From the NCBI RefSeq assembly GCF_000002995.4, contig NW_025062478.1, forward strand, positions 11,218,001 to 11,282,000: DNA of 64,000 nucleotides, in the 5' to 3' direction. Source of the DNA: Brugia malayi (lineage: Eukaryota > Nematoda > Chromadorea > Rhabditida > Onchocercidae). A program made the position numbers and the translations under genes. This document shows, in pieces, positions 12,042 through 27,100 of this stretch. The notes under the pieces were generated by a model, which was not told the origin of the DNA, did no database searches, and saw only the letters and a program-made list of their open reading frames with translations. The stretch's first letter is position 1. The number at the start of each line of letters is the position of its first letter.

Positions 12042-15000
12042 TCAATAGAACTGCGAAAAGATTCTGAAAATAAGAACGGAACAGTTGCAAGACAATTTGA
12101 AAGAGATGTCATATTTAGCTTTATCAAAGAATAAACTTTCATAGTGTGGCAAATCATCAGCTTTTGTAGAGAGAATTATAATCCTTCGACAAACTAAAAA
12201 ATTGAAAAAAAGATCTCACCTAGAATGCAACTGAGCATATGCATTATTATTGTTTTGCTGAGAAAGGAAAGAGCACATTTTTCCAAGACAATCGTTCCAT
12301 TTTTCAGCTGATTGGTCATATTTCTGAAGATCTAACAATATCTGTACGAAACATTATCAAAATTTAACTTAAAAAGTAGAAATGATTCTAATTTAATGTT
12401 CATGAAGCAGAGATATTTTGACAAGATGAAATAACGCTTCAAAGCAGTAAATTACCTAATCCAACTATCAGAGCATTTTGACAATTATTTATATGAACTT
12501 AGACAATCAATTAACTCGATTAATATCTAGACAGATCCTACTTGGATTTTCTTACAGAAAATAGATCTCAATTTCACGCTCACATTACTGCGATATTTAA
12601 TCTCGAGAAATCTATCTTCATCGTAATAGGATCGAACTAGATAGTACTTTGTCAGATTTCCTAAAGAAATTTAAGCCGATATTCCAGAATTTGAAATGAA
12701 ACGCACAATTTCATCTGTTGTAAAACCATAGATAATGGAAACCAAATTCGAAAGTAAGCTCATGAATTCTGAACCCGGTAAAAAACACTGAGTGGTCACA
12801 TCAACAAAAAAAGAACGTTGAAATAGAAGTATTTCTTCGAGACTTGCAGACTAAAAAAAAATCAATTAAAATTGTAATATTTGCAATAATTTCAACCCAT
12901 TCTCTCTCTCTCTCCCCTTCATCTACAGAGTAAATTATAGTTAAATTTCATAATGTAAATTATACTTAAAGCGGTACTAATATCGGAGTGCTATAATGAC
13001 TAGCAGTGACATGATCGCCAATATTTGGACGAAAAGTACTTGATACTTCTTCCGTGCTTACATTTACTTATCTAATATTTAAAAGAAAAAGTCTCCTATT
13101 TCCTTGTTTAAACACTCGAAATTGAATAACACTAGATTAATTTAAAAGTATATAAAAACTAACTTTTGATAACTTGTCAATAAAAACACTCCATGAGCGA
13201 GGTACAACATATATCCAGCAGTGTAAACTATACGCATTCAGAAAATGAAGCATTTCTTGTAACAAACGTCTATCATTAAGCGTCACTAAATCACTACGCA
13301 TCTGTTTGCTGCAAAACAAAAATGATGAGAAATATGAACATAATCATTTTAAATGTTTACAATATGGTAACGATAAAACTAAATTTATATGCAGAGGTAA
13401 AATAGCATCAATATGGTTTCTAGATTATGTTTTTTTTTTTCAATACTAAAACTTATTTTCAAAAATACTGAAACATTTATAATCAAAAGAAAACCCAGCA
13501 AATTTACTATCTCTCTTATCACTATAAGATATTTTTCCCAGCGTGAAATCACGATTTTACAAATATAAACTCATACATGCATAGAAATACGCATGTGTCA
13601 CACAATAAAAAAATCAAAAAAAAAAAATAAAATATACATATATAACTGAGTATAGAGATGAAATAAAAAGATTAATAATATTGTCACCTCGATAACTGCC
13701 TCTGTATATTTTACACAAGTTAATTGCAAATCAATAATTAATAATAATAATAAACAATCATGATAGCAATGAACAAAATATAGAAATTGTGATAAGTAAC
13801 CACAAACTTTAAAATTTGAGCAGTAGCGCCAAAAAGATAAAAAAATATCCGGAAAAAAAGATTGTAATAAAGCAGTATCTGTGGCGGAAAAACAAGTGAT
13901 AACGGTGAATCGACATTAATATGGACTGATAATGCGTCCTGTCCATTTTTACTTTCAGTTGGTTCGAAATCGAAATCTGTAACTGTTTTTTAGTTATCCA
14001 AAAATAGCCCGGAAAAAAGACCGATCTGTATTCAATTCACATATTTTCCTATCAAAATCATGCATTATTAAATTAGTCCCAGCACTCCACCGATTTAAAA
14101 AGCATGATTTTTCTGTTGCCTTTATTGATTACTACTAATATATAGCTCCAGACGTAACTCTCGTTTCCAATACATGACAATATTAAGTTCATAAATTATC
14201 CTGCAAATATATTTTAATCAGTCTTTAATGTAATGACTTACCCGTGTTTAATTTATTATCTTGATTCATGTCTTTCATGACTAGATGTAATGATGTGAAC
14301 ATGTCATACTTCTCCAAAACAGGCCTAAAATTAGATAATCGAAATGCTTGGATTTTAAAGAAAAAATTAATAAATTTTAAGAAAAAGATCAAATTAAATA
14401 GCCTAATCATCTAATAGAAATAGTAAAAAATTAACCTAAATCTGTGCCGATGCTTGTCAAAATGTAAAGTGGAGCAGTCTACTGCTTCTTCAAATAATAT
14501 TTGCAATTTCTTTATTGATATATCTGAAGATTGTTAATGTTAAAATTAATTTTGATCGTGTACCATATTTCCCTCCACACATTATCTAAATAGGGTAGAT
14601 ACATATTTTGCTCATTCTAAAACTGACGTCATATGTATTTAGCGCATTTTATGCTCATAACCATAATTAGAATTCGATGTATTAGCTTCTTTCTCTGCTA
14701 AGTGAAATGATGAACTATGCAAATCGATATAAGTTCAGTATAATCATTTGAATTCTCAGAGTTACGGAGAACCTTCACAAGAGTAATATTTATATAGTGC
14801 TACATCTTCGTGCAACAAACATCTCACTACCAAATAAAATTATCAATAAAATCGTTATATAAATTTTGGGTCATTGCAACCATCGTTTTGTAAATTTAAT
14901 CTTTTAAAGATATTTCAGAATGCTAGAAATAAAATAATATATTTTGACTAGAATTTAGTAACACCAGAGAATTATACTGAAGACCCAAACTGTTCTAATA

Positions 15001-18000
15001 ATGCATTGCTATATCAAAATTACCTCGAATAGAACTAATTAGCATATCTCGAGATAATTCATAAAATGAAACTAGCCAATCGGAGCGTTGCAAAAGAAGA
15101 AAATTATGAAATGATCTGAAACTCAACTTAAAAAGCAGAAATAATAAAACCTGAAGACAGGTAGAAAGAAATATCAAAAATATGGATATTAGCAATAAAA
15201 ACATTGGAAGAAAAATGTTTGATATAAGTTAAAAGTTACTCAAAATACTCATCCAAACCGAACTGTTTACGTAAAATTTGAACCAGATCTTTGCTTGCTT
15301 TTAGCCGAGCTTTCTTGACGTCACGTACAACTTCGTCAACCTCAAAAAATTCAACTTCGACAACAAGAAACATTTTCATAATACTTGGTTAGTTTCACAG
15401 ATCAAAGAAATGATTACAAAAAATATTTAAAAACGAACACTCTTTCGTTTCCATTCCTCCAACTCTTCTTCTTCGCCAATACGTTCGTCATCAAATGTTG
15501 TAGTCTCACCTAAGAAAAAGAAATTCTTAAACTATTACTGTATGTTTGATTTAAACTTTGCATATGACTGTAATATGTCAAAAATTTTTGTAATTCGATA
15601 ACATCCCACTATAACTAATAGCTAAGTAAGATTAGCTACGATATTATTAATATCAGTAAGCAAGATGCAGAAGTTCTCGTTTATTCACAAAATTTTTTTT
15701 TAAGAGACAAATACTTTCTTACTTTAATCAGAACTAACTCTCTCATTATGCAGCACACTTAAAGCATATCGAAATAGACGAAACTTAGATCGAGTATTTC
15801 AACATTTCTATAGTGGTTAGGAATTAAAAGAAAAAAAATGTCGGTGTAGATCAATTAAGTAAACAGGAAACCACAGAGTTAAAAAAACATACTTTAAAAA
15901 ATTTTACCTTTGATCATCTCAGCAATATTCAGATATATGCCACAATTCACAATATCTTCGAACGCTGGTTGTAACTGCGTTGGACATAAAGCTTCCACAA
16001 TACAAAATCGATCGTCAAAACTGAAAACAACAAACTAAATTTTTATTAATTTTTTAAATTAAAGTCGGTTAATTTGCTGAGCATCTACATCGTATACTAA
16101 AGTAAAGTTCGGAACGAAATCCATTATCCTAAATTTGTGTAATTGACAAAAATACATTTTGTTACATACTTGTTTAACTTATTGCTATTATCGCCAGGCA
16201 CGATATCCGATTTCGTGAACATTTTAGAACTTTTAAGATCCCAAATCATAAACTGAAAGAAGAGATACATGAAAACAATGAAAATGAAAGAGTATAAATT
16301 AAAAGATCATTACTGTGAAAGAAAAAAGAAAAAAAAAAAACTATATGTTAAACTACATGATTCCAAACGACTACTACATTATTCTTTGTTTTGAAATATG
16401 TCTAACCTCAAACAAAAATGTTTAATCGTAATGCCAATCTAATTCTTAACTATTAATTTTAGTCTATAAAAATGTATGAAATAATGAAATAAACATCATG
16501 GCAGTAATCCTGAATTTTCCCGTAACGTATCCACCAAAACAGTAGTTCGAAATATTGCTCCAATCCAGCTACTTCAAATTTCTGCAGCATATCACGGGTT
16601 GTGGGTGACACACATTTTCGTATTTGTTCTGATAGCATTGATAGCACTTCACCACCCACAAGGTCGTTCTAAAATAAAAATAATGCAAAGGATATCAGTT
16701 ACCAATGTTATCAACAATGAACATTAATTGTCACCTGAATTAAATAAATTCTACGTAAAAAAGACTATTTTTTCAAACAAATCAAGGATTTATTTAGCAA
16801 ATGAAACCAAAGCGAAAGATAATAAGGCCTATTTTTTTTAACTGAAAGATAATTTCGCATTCCAGGAAAAAACGGCAGGCAAATGAACACTCACCAAATG
16901 ACATAAATTCAAAGCGAGTGATAACAAGTCCTTGAAAAACAATACATTAAACAGTTGCACTCTAAGAACAACCTAATAGCCATAAAAAATATCTAATGAT
17001 TTAAGATTTCCCAAAATTTCGAAAAAAGATAATTTCATTAAAAGTCATGCTTCTGATATTTATTTATCCTTCCATATTCACTTTTTATTCCATTTCATAT
17101 CATAGAGTTTAAATGTCCTATGATCTTGAATTTTCTTTGATTTATTTTTACTCCTACTATTATTATCTAATGTCTATAACTTCAAACTATTTGTAGTTTA
17201 ATCCTTACTTTAATTATAACTTGTCACAAGTATTTTCAAGAAAACAACCTGAAGAATACCTTGAAACATAATTGGTTTACTTTCTAATAACAAATGAAAT
17301 ATTTCCACAAACCTTAATCATAGTTGCAAGCACATCATTCAGCTGTTTCGTTATTTGCATATATGGACGCATGTATGTGGCAACTTCCGCAAGAGTTAAT
17401 GATCTTTGATCGCTTCGATTTTCAAGTTCCAATTTAACTAGTAAAGGCATCACTTCCGAATTGAAAAACTCCTCAGCCGCGGATCCAACAGCGAGTGCTA
17501 CTCGCCCACGTGATAACTCACAACATATATCTAAAAATAACATACAAATTTTCATACCATCTATTAAGATGAAAAAAATTTCATACCATTTAAGCATACA
17601 AAATAAAACCATAAATTTCAAGTTAATTCAGTCATATAATCAATCACCATCCAGATACCAAAGAAAATTCTGAACAGAGTGGTTCATTAATATGAATACA
17701 ATACAGTTTTTTTCATACATAACTATATCAGGCCCTTAATGAAGGAATGTAACAGATCTATCTAACAGTACTAACTTTTCAAATGATAAATAAAAATAAA
17801 TCAAATATACTTTTAATATTATGTCGAAGTTGAATTAATGTAGCAGCAAGAGGGAGACATGCGTCAGTATACAGCGCACTGCGTAAACAAGTATCTGAGC
17901 TTGGATTCACCGTCCACGTTATACTGTCACCCTCTTTGACAAATCGTATACTATTCCCTTGATAAGCCTATTATAATCATTTGTTAACCAGATTTTCGAA

Positions 18001-19381
18001 AAAAGAATAGACAAAACTAATTTTAATAGTTCTACATTAATTTTCACCAGAACGGGATCACAACTAAGCATTGGACATGTTCGTGGAATAGAATTAGAGA
18101 AGAGCTTTGTAATTGGTTACTGAAACTTTTTTTCATTTATTCAGCAATCTCGTCATCGATAAAATTATTATTTGTTGAATTGCAAAATTCCTAACTTATT
18201 AGTCCTATTCTGCTCTTAATTTTAAACACTAACCATATAAACGAGAAAGAGATCTTTTACCAAATGTTGTTCTTGTGACTGTAGCGTTAGCGATGAAAGA
18301 TTAATATGTTCCATCTAAAAACTGAAACCGTTAGGACATTTGTTAAAATTCATAAACATTTTTCCAATTTCGAAAATTCTGAATTTAGTTTTTTCATATT
18401 TTTTTTCCGAAAATTCAAATTTTAAGGCAGGATTATTTGTGTGAACCCATAAAATTTGGAATACAAATTATACTGAGTTTAGTGAATCCACATAAATCGC
18501 CTTACTTCAAATTTGTATATAAATTCGAGTATAAAGTGCACACCAAAAAAGAAATATATAAAACTGAGTACTCCAATGATCTCTTCTACAGCAACAAACA
18601 CAAAAAATTAAAAAATTCTAAATGAATATGTTAAATACACAAAAAGTTATTCAAATATGTGGGTCAAAATTACAAATCGTACAATCAAAATCAGTTAAGC
18701 TGATTCTGCTTGAACCTGCAACAATGCAATTAAAAGAAGAAAACGAAAAATGAAAAAAATACAGGTGTAAAGCAAGCATCTGGTTGTGATGAGCAATATT
18801 CACCGGGCAGACTGAACGAAGTGAACGGTAGAAGTTTCAATACTACAAAAATACCATTAGTAAGCAAATAATCACAAATAATTCTAAATGAAGAAGAATA
18901 TATGCATGAACATGATGAACATTTTAGTATTTACGTGTCTTTACTATTTAGTAATGTCTGAATCCAACAATATTATTTTAATATACTTTGGATCAGTGGT
19001 TTTATTGTAGTATGATTTTTGCTTCTATTTCACAGTGATCGATTTATAAGTCAACGATTTAAGCGAATACTAGTCAATAAACAAGCAACTTAAACATCTC
19101 TCAAGTAGAAGAAAAAAAAGTATTCATTGGCTAATAAATATCAGATTAAATAAAAAAATATCACACTAAACCTTATTTGAACTTTTCAAAATTACATACA
19201 AATAAGTTCTAACATTGTTGCCTAATTATTCCCTTCAAAAAAAAAAAAAATGTCAACTACAAATCTATGTTCTTATGAAACGCACTAAACTAAAGCTTGA
19301 ATTCAGATATTAAGCAGCATATAAAGTGAGAAGAAACATACCAATTTGCTTCCGACATTTTTTCCACACCGCCTCATCCAT
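12042..19381 (-). CDS. gip-2: Gamma-tubulin complex component 2 (GCP2)-like
   Basis: A spindle-pole and centrosome protein that with GCP3 binds gamma-tubulin and nucleates microtubules. Nineteen minus-strand exons: 19342-19381, 18763-18842, 18234-18314, 17811-17967, 17313-17530, 16895-16930, 16495-16668, 16170-16252, 15908-16020, 15441-15509, 15249-15354, 15024-15115, 14436-14523, 14242-14324, 13808-13976, 13164-13308, 12707-12850, 12220-12341, 12042-12063. They sum to 2,022 nt (673 aa) with consistent phases. GRIP-type signatures are CLPLAATLIQLRHNI, the segment ending QYFELLFWWIRYGKIQDY (compare WIYRG.I.DPY in GCPs), FDDRFCIV, FLLLQRSDWLVSFYE and SPLSLVFPPQILLYY. Vertebrate GCP2 is about 900 aa, so this protein is compact, mainly at the N terminus. 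A TTTTCAG acceptor 23 nt before the ATG suggests trans-splicing. That leader holds a 4-codon uORF (ATG CTC ATT TGA) ending 2 nt before the start. GCP2 fits better than GCP3, not decisively. Confidence 0.85.
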
Positions 19382-21105
19382 ATCAAATGAGCATCAATTA
19401 ATGTCTGAAAAATTTTGAAGAGAAATAAAAATACAAACAAAAATTTGAGCACTTTACCAAATAAGCACAAGAAATCGAACCCAATAAAACAAAAATAATT
19501 TTTAAATTGTCTGAGAAACGCATTTTCATGATAGCCTTATCTTCTTCGTTACATGAATAAGCCGATAATTGGAGCACAATATATTTGAAATTGAACTTTG
19601 TGTTCAGACTGTGTCGTTGGATTAGAATTGCTGCTCCGTGAGAGAGTGACGTCTGAGTTTGTCGAATACGTGTTGATTTGCGTGATATTTTGATGCATTT
19701 GTGTTATGGCAGATGACTGCAGTACATATGCTTGACTTTCTGTATTATTTTACTTTGCTAGTTTTGAGATATTTTCGGTCACAAAAAGAAGATACGTTAT
19801 TTGCGTATTGCGTAATATTTAAAAAGTGTTACATAACTACGTCTCATCGATTAGATTTTTTACTTTTCTATCGATTTCTGCTCTTGTTGTCCTTCATGTC
19901 TGTGCATGACGAAAGTAAGAGAATGAAACCATGAGTAACACTGCATATTAGGCTAATCATATTAATGTAGCAATGTTGAGGAGTATTAACATATCAGTAG
20001 ATTACAACTTTTAGGTCAATTTAGGAATATTCAAATGTTTCTAGAATGCTGCTATATTTGTATCAAATAATGCCTCTTTAAATTCGGCTGGCACAAAATA
20101 GAATACCTGTTATGGAAATAGTTAAATAATCATGGATCACAAAGCAAAAGAGAAAAAGAACATGGAACAAATAGCAACATTGTTGAAATTATACAAAGAA
20201 AAGTTCAGATCAAATATTTTTTATTACTATTATATCTAACTAGGAAAAAGGAAGAAGAAAGTAGGGAGGGATGTTTTAGTTGAAAAGAGGACAAAAAATG
20301 ATAAAAATTTTAGGAGGATGCATGGTAGTGAACTAATGCTGTGACTTGAGATAACCATCAAATTTTTCTTTTTTTTCATATTTTTTGGAATTTACATTCA
20401 TGTCTACTTTTATTTTTTGCAAAAAGAAATATGTTGAATTCTGTGTGGCGTTGATTTTTAATATTTCCGTCATTGGAGAAACATTATGGGTCCTTTGCGT
20501 AATCTTCATAACTATTTCAAATAACTTTTTGCGTACAATCTGTCTCAACTGGGATTTAATTTTTAGGTGACTTACATACATTGAATAGATAACTTTGCAT
20601 GCAAGGAATTCTCTGAATCGTTTTCGAACTTTTTCTATACTGTTAATAGATATAACTCCTAACGGTGGATTTTTTTTTTTGTTGGACTATTATAATAAGT
20701 CAAATTTGTTAGACTATTATAACTGTTATTTTCCAGTTTATTTGATCGCTTATCAAGTGTAGAGTAGCATAAATGCGGAAAAGTAATTGAGCGAAATGAA
20801 GAGATAGTGAAGATGTCAGTGGTCGAATGTGTGTTTTAAGTGATTGACTGAGCGTACGTCTTGTCATCATTAAATTTCTTTCTTTCCCTCTATATAATGT
20901 TAATCATGTTTTCAGTACGCGCTAACAGCTTCGTCACCAGTGTGTGTCGTGTGTACTGTGTGCGTGCGAGTGTGTCTGAGTGAGTGTGCGCGTGTTACAA
21001 GTGTGAAATATATTCCTTTGAAAAGCGAAGTCAAAACGTGCAACCAGGCATCAGAAAAAGTTTTTTTGACGCATTGAACCATCCAGCTCTTCTGTTTGTG
21101 AAAAT
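19382..21105. promoter_or_regulatory. Divergent intergenic region between gip-2-like and xpo-1
   Basis: The two flanking genes point away from each other, so both promoters should lie here. The last 200 bp (about 20905-21060) are richer in GC, with GTGTGTCGTGTG-type repeats, and likely form the xpo-1 5' UTR and promoter. A TGACGTC palindrome lies near 19649. The frames at 19701-19934 and 20333-20581 look like chance. Confidence 0.5.
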
Positions 21106-24100
21106 ATGACAATGATGACCGTTGCGGCTTTGCAAAAAGCCGGTGAAGCATTGCTGTCATCCGAAAAAATTGAAATACCACTTCTTGATCAGGTATTTTT
21201 TTTTTTTTTTTATGATACTAGCTCATGCTATAAGTTTCTTTATTTAAGCCTCTCCACTATTGGTTTCTCGTCAATAATCTTATCTCTACATTGTCTCCGT
21301 TCTTCATCATTCTCCTTTCATTACCTTTCTTCTTCGCTTCCTTAACTATAAAAATAATCACACTTTTAAGTTTTTACTAATGGTAAAATGAAGGAGATCA
21401 TATGTTTATTTTCAGGTTGTGAATATAATGAATCAGTCAACAGGTGAAACTCAGCAGCTTGCATCAAAGATTCTTACAGAACTGAAGCAAAAGGATACGT
21501 CATGGACACGTGTTGATGGTATTTTAGAGTACAGTCAATTAATGGAAACTAAATATTACGCATTACAAATACTTGAGTCGCTGATTGAAACTCGTTGGAA
21601 ATCTTTACCACGTGAACAGTGCGAAGGTATGAAATACATATGATATGACATGTGGTGAAGTATCAGTGACTTGAAAGAAAGCTGTCATTCAGAAAGTTGA
21701 GAATTTTAGTCTTTTTTTAGAAGAGATAAGTCATGATGAGAGTAAAAGCTACTATGAGTGGAGCGTATTGGATGTTTAATCGAATTCCAATAGTAGGCGA
21801 TAATATTGGAACATTGTGTGAATCGAAATTGTATCGAGATGAAATAATGACATAAATAATCAGAATCAAATTGAGTTAAACTACTGTCAGATAAAATTTT
21901 GAATATAAAATTAAAATGAGTTGGGAATTTTGATATATCATTAAATTTGCAAGTATTTTAAAAGTGTAAGTGAAAATCTAATATTTATAGTATCGTATTC
22001 TATCATGTCGCGTATTTAAGGCATAAAATCATTCATCGTTGAGCTGGTGATAAAGATCAGTAGTGAGGAAATTACAAGTCCGCAAATTAAAACCTATCTT
22101 CAGAAATTGAATTTGGTTCTCGTGCAGGTCAGGATTCCAACATGTTTTTTCTTTCTTTAACAGTAATTTTATCATTTTTGTATTCATTTATCTAAACCTT
22201 TCGTATTTCTAGATTGTTAAACAGGAGTGGCCGAAACACTGGCCAACTTTTATGGCCGATATCGTTGGTGCTAGCAAAGTCAACGATAATCTTTGCTTGA
22301 ATAACATGATCATTTTGCGTTTGCTCAGGTGACGAAATTTATATTCATATTTTAGCACGAGAAACAAAATTGAGCAATAGAATGTTGAATTTGAAGTGCT
22401 AACAACAATATGGTTTTATGGTTGCATTTTGTTTTTATACTTCATTCTTATATCAGTACCGGAATGAAGTGATTTGCAGTACTATTCTCATTTTTGATTT
22501 GTACATTTTTTTCTAGTTTCTTCAACATCTAAAATGATGCTACATGTTAAATCCGGAGTGCTGATAGTAATATGCATTTAAGGTTCACTTAAAATTACCC
22601 ATTTTCATTATTGCATCCTTTTTGGTCAATAATTTCCTCAATCATTTCAGTGAAGAAGTATTTGATTTTGATGGTGAAATGACACAGGCAAAAGCTTATC
22701 ATCTCAAAAAGACATTTTGCAGCGAATTTCAGGCTGTCTTCAATCTGTGTTACACAGTCATGGTAATAGTTCCATTCAGTGAAAATTTAATTTCAGAAAA
22801 AATACGCGGAAATTTTTACTGCAAAAGTTTTTTTTCCAGGAGTCATCCGATAATGCACCATTAGTGGATGCAACATTGCATACATTACATCGCTTTATGA
22901 GTTGGATTCCTATTGGATATATTTTTGAGACAAGTTTAATTGATCTACTTACTAAAAAGGTATTTATTTCTATATATTTCCAAATTTAAAATAATTCAAA
23001 GGAAGAAAACTTTACATCGCCGCAACATTGCTATGTGCGTTATATATTGCGTAACTTTCCGAAATGGGGCTCACGATATTCTTAACGCTGGTTGTTTCTC
23101 GATCATTGGAAGAATTTTACTTGAATTTTGCTTAATGTTCGGCAAAAGAAGTTTTAATTTTATTAAAAACCGGAACTTAACATCCTTTATTTCATGCTTT
23201 GATGCTTAGCTGTTGTTAATGAAGCAAAATTCATTATCAATAAAGTCAAATTTACGCATGACTCTGTGCCGATCTATCATTCCCCATATTGGATTTAAAA
23301 TACTGCTGTATAGAGAATTGCAGTGATATAGAGTGCTCTTACTTTTTCAGTTCCTCGGCGTGGCAATGTTTCGCTGTATTACAGTGCAATGTTTGAGTGA
23401 AATTGCATCGCTCAGTGTTGCACAAATGGAACAGCAAAATGCACTTTATGTAAATCAAGTTAAATCGCTGTTCAGAAATTCGATGGTGCAGGTGAACTTT
23501 TGGTTTCTAATAAATTATAGTTTAAAATTTCTTTGTTAAGATCTATTAAAATTGGAAGAAAGTTAATGCCTGTTTCTTAATCAAATGAAACATTTTTCTG
23601 ATCCAGTGACTTCTTTTCTTCCTGTTTTTTTTTTCCTTTAAAACCATTTTGTATCTCGGAAAGACTTATTATTGCGTAATGAACAGTTGGAACTAGATGC
23701 ATTTGTAACTTTCAAAGAATTGTTTTCTTTGAGAAGATGCCAGTAATTTTGTGGAGATATCAAACGGTAAAATTCATTGGAATTATTACAGATTATGAAT
23801 ACAATCGATCCGGGAGTTGATCTATCAGACGCGTATCGACGCGGTACTGATGCTGATCAAAAGTTTATAGCTAATTTGGCACAATTTTTGGGAACATTTT
23901 TGAAAGAAAATTCTCAGCTTGTTGAAGTTTTTGGTGACAAGACAGACGAGTTAGATCTGAAAAATGCGCACGAAATGGTAAATTATATTCTGATTATTTG
24001 GCTACTTTCAGAAAATTTACATTTTGTTATTCAGTCTTCTCACCGAAAATAGTTGAAATTGTATGATTTTTTTTTTTTTTTTTTTAAACGAGAATATTGT

Positions 24101-27100
24101 GTTAATGTTTTTCAGATATTTGAATTATTTACTGCTTCCTTTTTATCTCGATATAAAATATTGTTTCAGGCGTTGCAATATTTATTGAAGATAAGTATGG
24201 TTGACGATGTCGAAGTATTCAAAATTTGTCTGGACTACTGGAATTGGCTTTGCGCGGAATTGTACCGAGAATTTCCATTCCAGATTGATCGTCCAATAAT
24301 AAGTGCACTTCCAATGTTTGTCGAACTGCAGGAAGCTCCTCGACGTTTACTTTACAGTAATGTTTTATCCGAGGTATGATATTTAGAGAATTTTCATGTT
24401 ATCAAATAAGGTTATAGTCATCATTAAATATTTCCAGTGAAAAATAATTGCAAGGTTACATTATCAGTACTTAAAGCAAGATGCACGATTTATGAGCCTG
24501 TTGCTTTGAAGGTTTTCAATTGATTTTTAGGAGCAAGCATTTTGAAAGGAATATTGATTTACAATTTACTGCTTGTAATACGCCTTCAGACTTAAGCTAA
24601 ACTTAACATTGCAGTTACGACTAGTAATGATCTCGAGAATGGCAAAGCCAGAAGAAGTGCTCGTCGTTGAAAATGATCAAGGAGAAGTGGTGCGCGAACT
24701 TATCAAAGATACGGATTCAATCACTCTTTACAAAACGATGAGAGAAACATTAGGTATGTATGTCAGAGTGTAACTTATTAACTTAGAATGTGAGAAAAGC
24801 GGTGCCTAAGAAATTCTGTGGCTGTTTCCAAGGCAGAGAGTGGAAAACTAATTGAAATTTGTTTTTTGACTTGCCGAAATGAATATCTAATTGGTAGTTT
24901 GATTTTCAATTTTTTAATATTAATTGCAGTTTACCTAACTCATCTTGACTACAAGGATACAGAAATGAAAATGACTGAGAAGTTGCAAAATCAGGTCAAT
25001 GGCAAAGAATGGTCGTGGAAGAATCTAAATACGGTAATATTTATTTCTAGACTTGTCAAAACATAATTATACCTTTCATACAACTTGCTGAATGGCTATG
25101 TGGCTATCGATTTTCTTGATTTTTCGTTTTAGCTTTGCTGGGCAATAGGTTCAATAAGTGGTGCAATGATGGAAGAAGACGAAAAACGATTCCTGGTTGG
25201 AGTAATCAGAGGTATTCTCAACTTTTTCTCTATGAAAATTTAACATTAATGCATATTTAAGATATGCTATAGTCAAATCTAGTATTTATGAACAATGGAT
25301 TTCTGCAGATTTACTTGGTTTATGTGAACAGAAACGTGGTAAAGACAATAAGTCGGTGATCGCATCAAATATAATGTACGTTGTCGGACAGTATCCACGT
25401 TTCCTTCGCGCACATTGGAAATTCTTGAAAACTGTTATTAACAAACTTTTCGAATTTATGCATGAAACACATGAGGGAGTGCAGGATATGGCCTGTGACA
25501 CGTTCATCAAAGTAGCCCATAAATGCAAACGTCATTTTGTGTTGGTATGGTTTTCCTTTTAACTTGAAGTGGAGAAAGGGAGCTAAATGAATTTAACTGG
25601 TGGAATTCGTTGAACACCAATTTATTAGAACTTATTTTAAGAAAAATCTGCGTAACAAATTTATGAAATAAAAGAATATTAATTAGTTTGAAATGACTTG
25701 TTTTGGTATTACGGATTTTTTTTTAACACTAATGCTTCTAGTGTTAATTGATCTGCCCTTTTATACTAGGATTTAAAAAAGAAATGTTTGTGTCACTGTT
25801 GTATTGTACTTATTTAGAGAATCGTTTCATTTCTAAATTTCAGACTCAGGCAGGTGAAACAGGTCCATTTATTGATGAGATTTTGGGTGGATTGAATTCG
25901 ATCATTTGTGACTTATCTCCACAGCAAGTTCATGTGTTTTACGAAGCTGTTGGTTGTCTTATATCTGCACAAACTGATCCAGCTATTCGTGAAAGCCTCA
26001 TTGAACGCCTGATGCAGTTACCAAATTCAATTTGGGAAGAAATTATTTCGCATGCTAGTCAGGTTGAAAGTTTTTTTATGGGGATTTGGATTCGTTTTGT
26101 TTTTTTGTATTTTGTAACAATATGAGAGATCATTACTTGTGCTAGAGAAATTGTGTTGTTGCTGGAAAAAGGAATTCAGTTGCTAAGAACATTGCACATG
26201 CTCTCGTTCATGTTGTTTGAGAACAAGGAGATGAAATATCACGTCTAGAAATCTCTCACATTGTGTATTTCCTTAGTTGCAAAAGCATCTACAACTTAAA
26301 TTTTTGATAGAGAAGTTAATAATAAAAGGAGTAATAAATTAAAAAAATATATTCACTTACTTACTCGCTTATTGTGCATTTGGGATGATTCGAAAGGTCA
26401 TTTTTTAGTGGTTACATTAAAGTGGCATTTTTGCTTCGAAAATTGTAGTAAGAATGAATGGTTATGAGTCGTGAATTTCAGGATATTAATGTGATGAAAG
26501 AACAAGAAGTTGTTAAGAATATTGTAAATATTTTAAAAACAAATGTTGCTGCTTGTCGTTCGATTGGAGAGCCTTTCATTTGTCAGGTGAGTCAATTTTA
26601 ACTTTCCTTTGAAATTTCAAAGATTATTCCGAACAGTCATTTCATATTACATATTAAATAATTACAGCTTTCGAAAATTTACTTGGATATGTTGAATGTT
26701 TATAAAGTTACTTCGGAAAATATCAGTGGTTTGGTGGCACAGTCAGGTGAAGAGGTTCTCAAGCAGCCTCTACTAAAGCAGATGAGAGCTGTTAAACGTG
26801 AAATACTGACACTTATTTCAACATGGGTTGGTAAAACACAGGATGCAAATGTAAGATTTTTTTTCTGAGAGCAACAAAACGAAAATATTGCAAAATAATG
26901 CAGTAGATAAAACCATCAACTCGCAACCAAACTTTTACCTGAGCTACTTACTTAGTGACTAAGATTGAAGAGGGACTCAAGTTTTGGAGTCTACTAATAT
27001 TTAGTGAATGAAAATTTCCGTATATATGTGTGGTAGATTTTGAAGAAAACTTGAATATTTTCAGGTTGTGCTAGAAAATTTTGTTCCTCCATTGTTTGAT

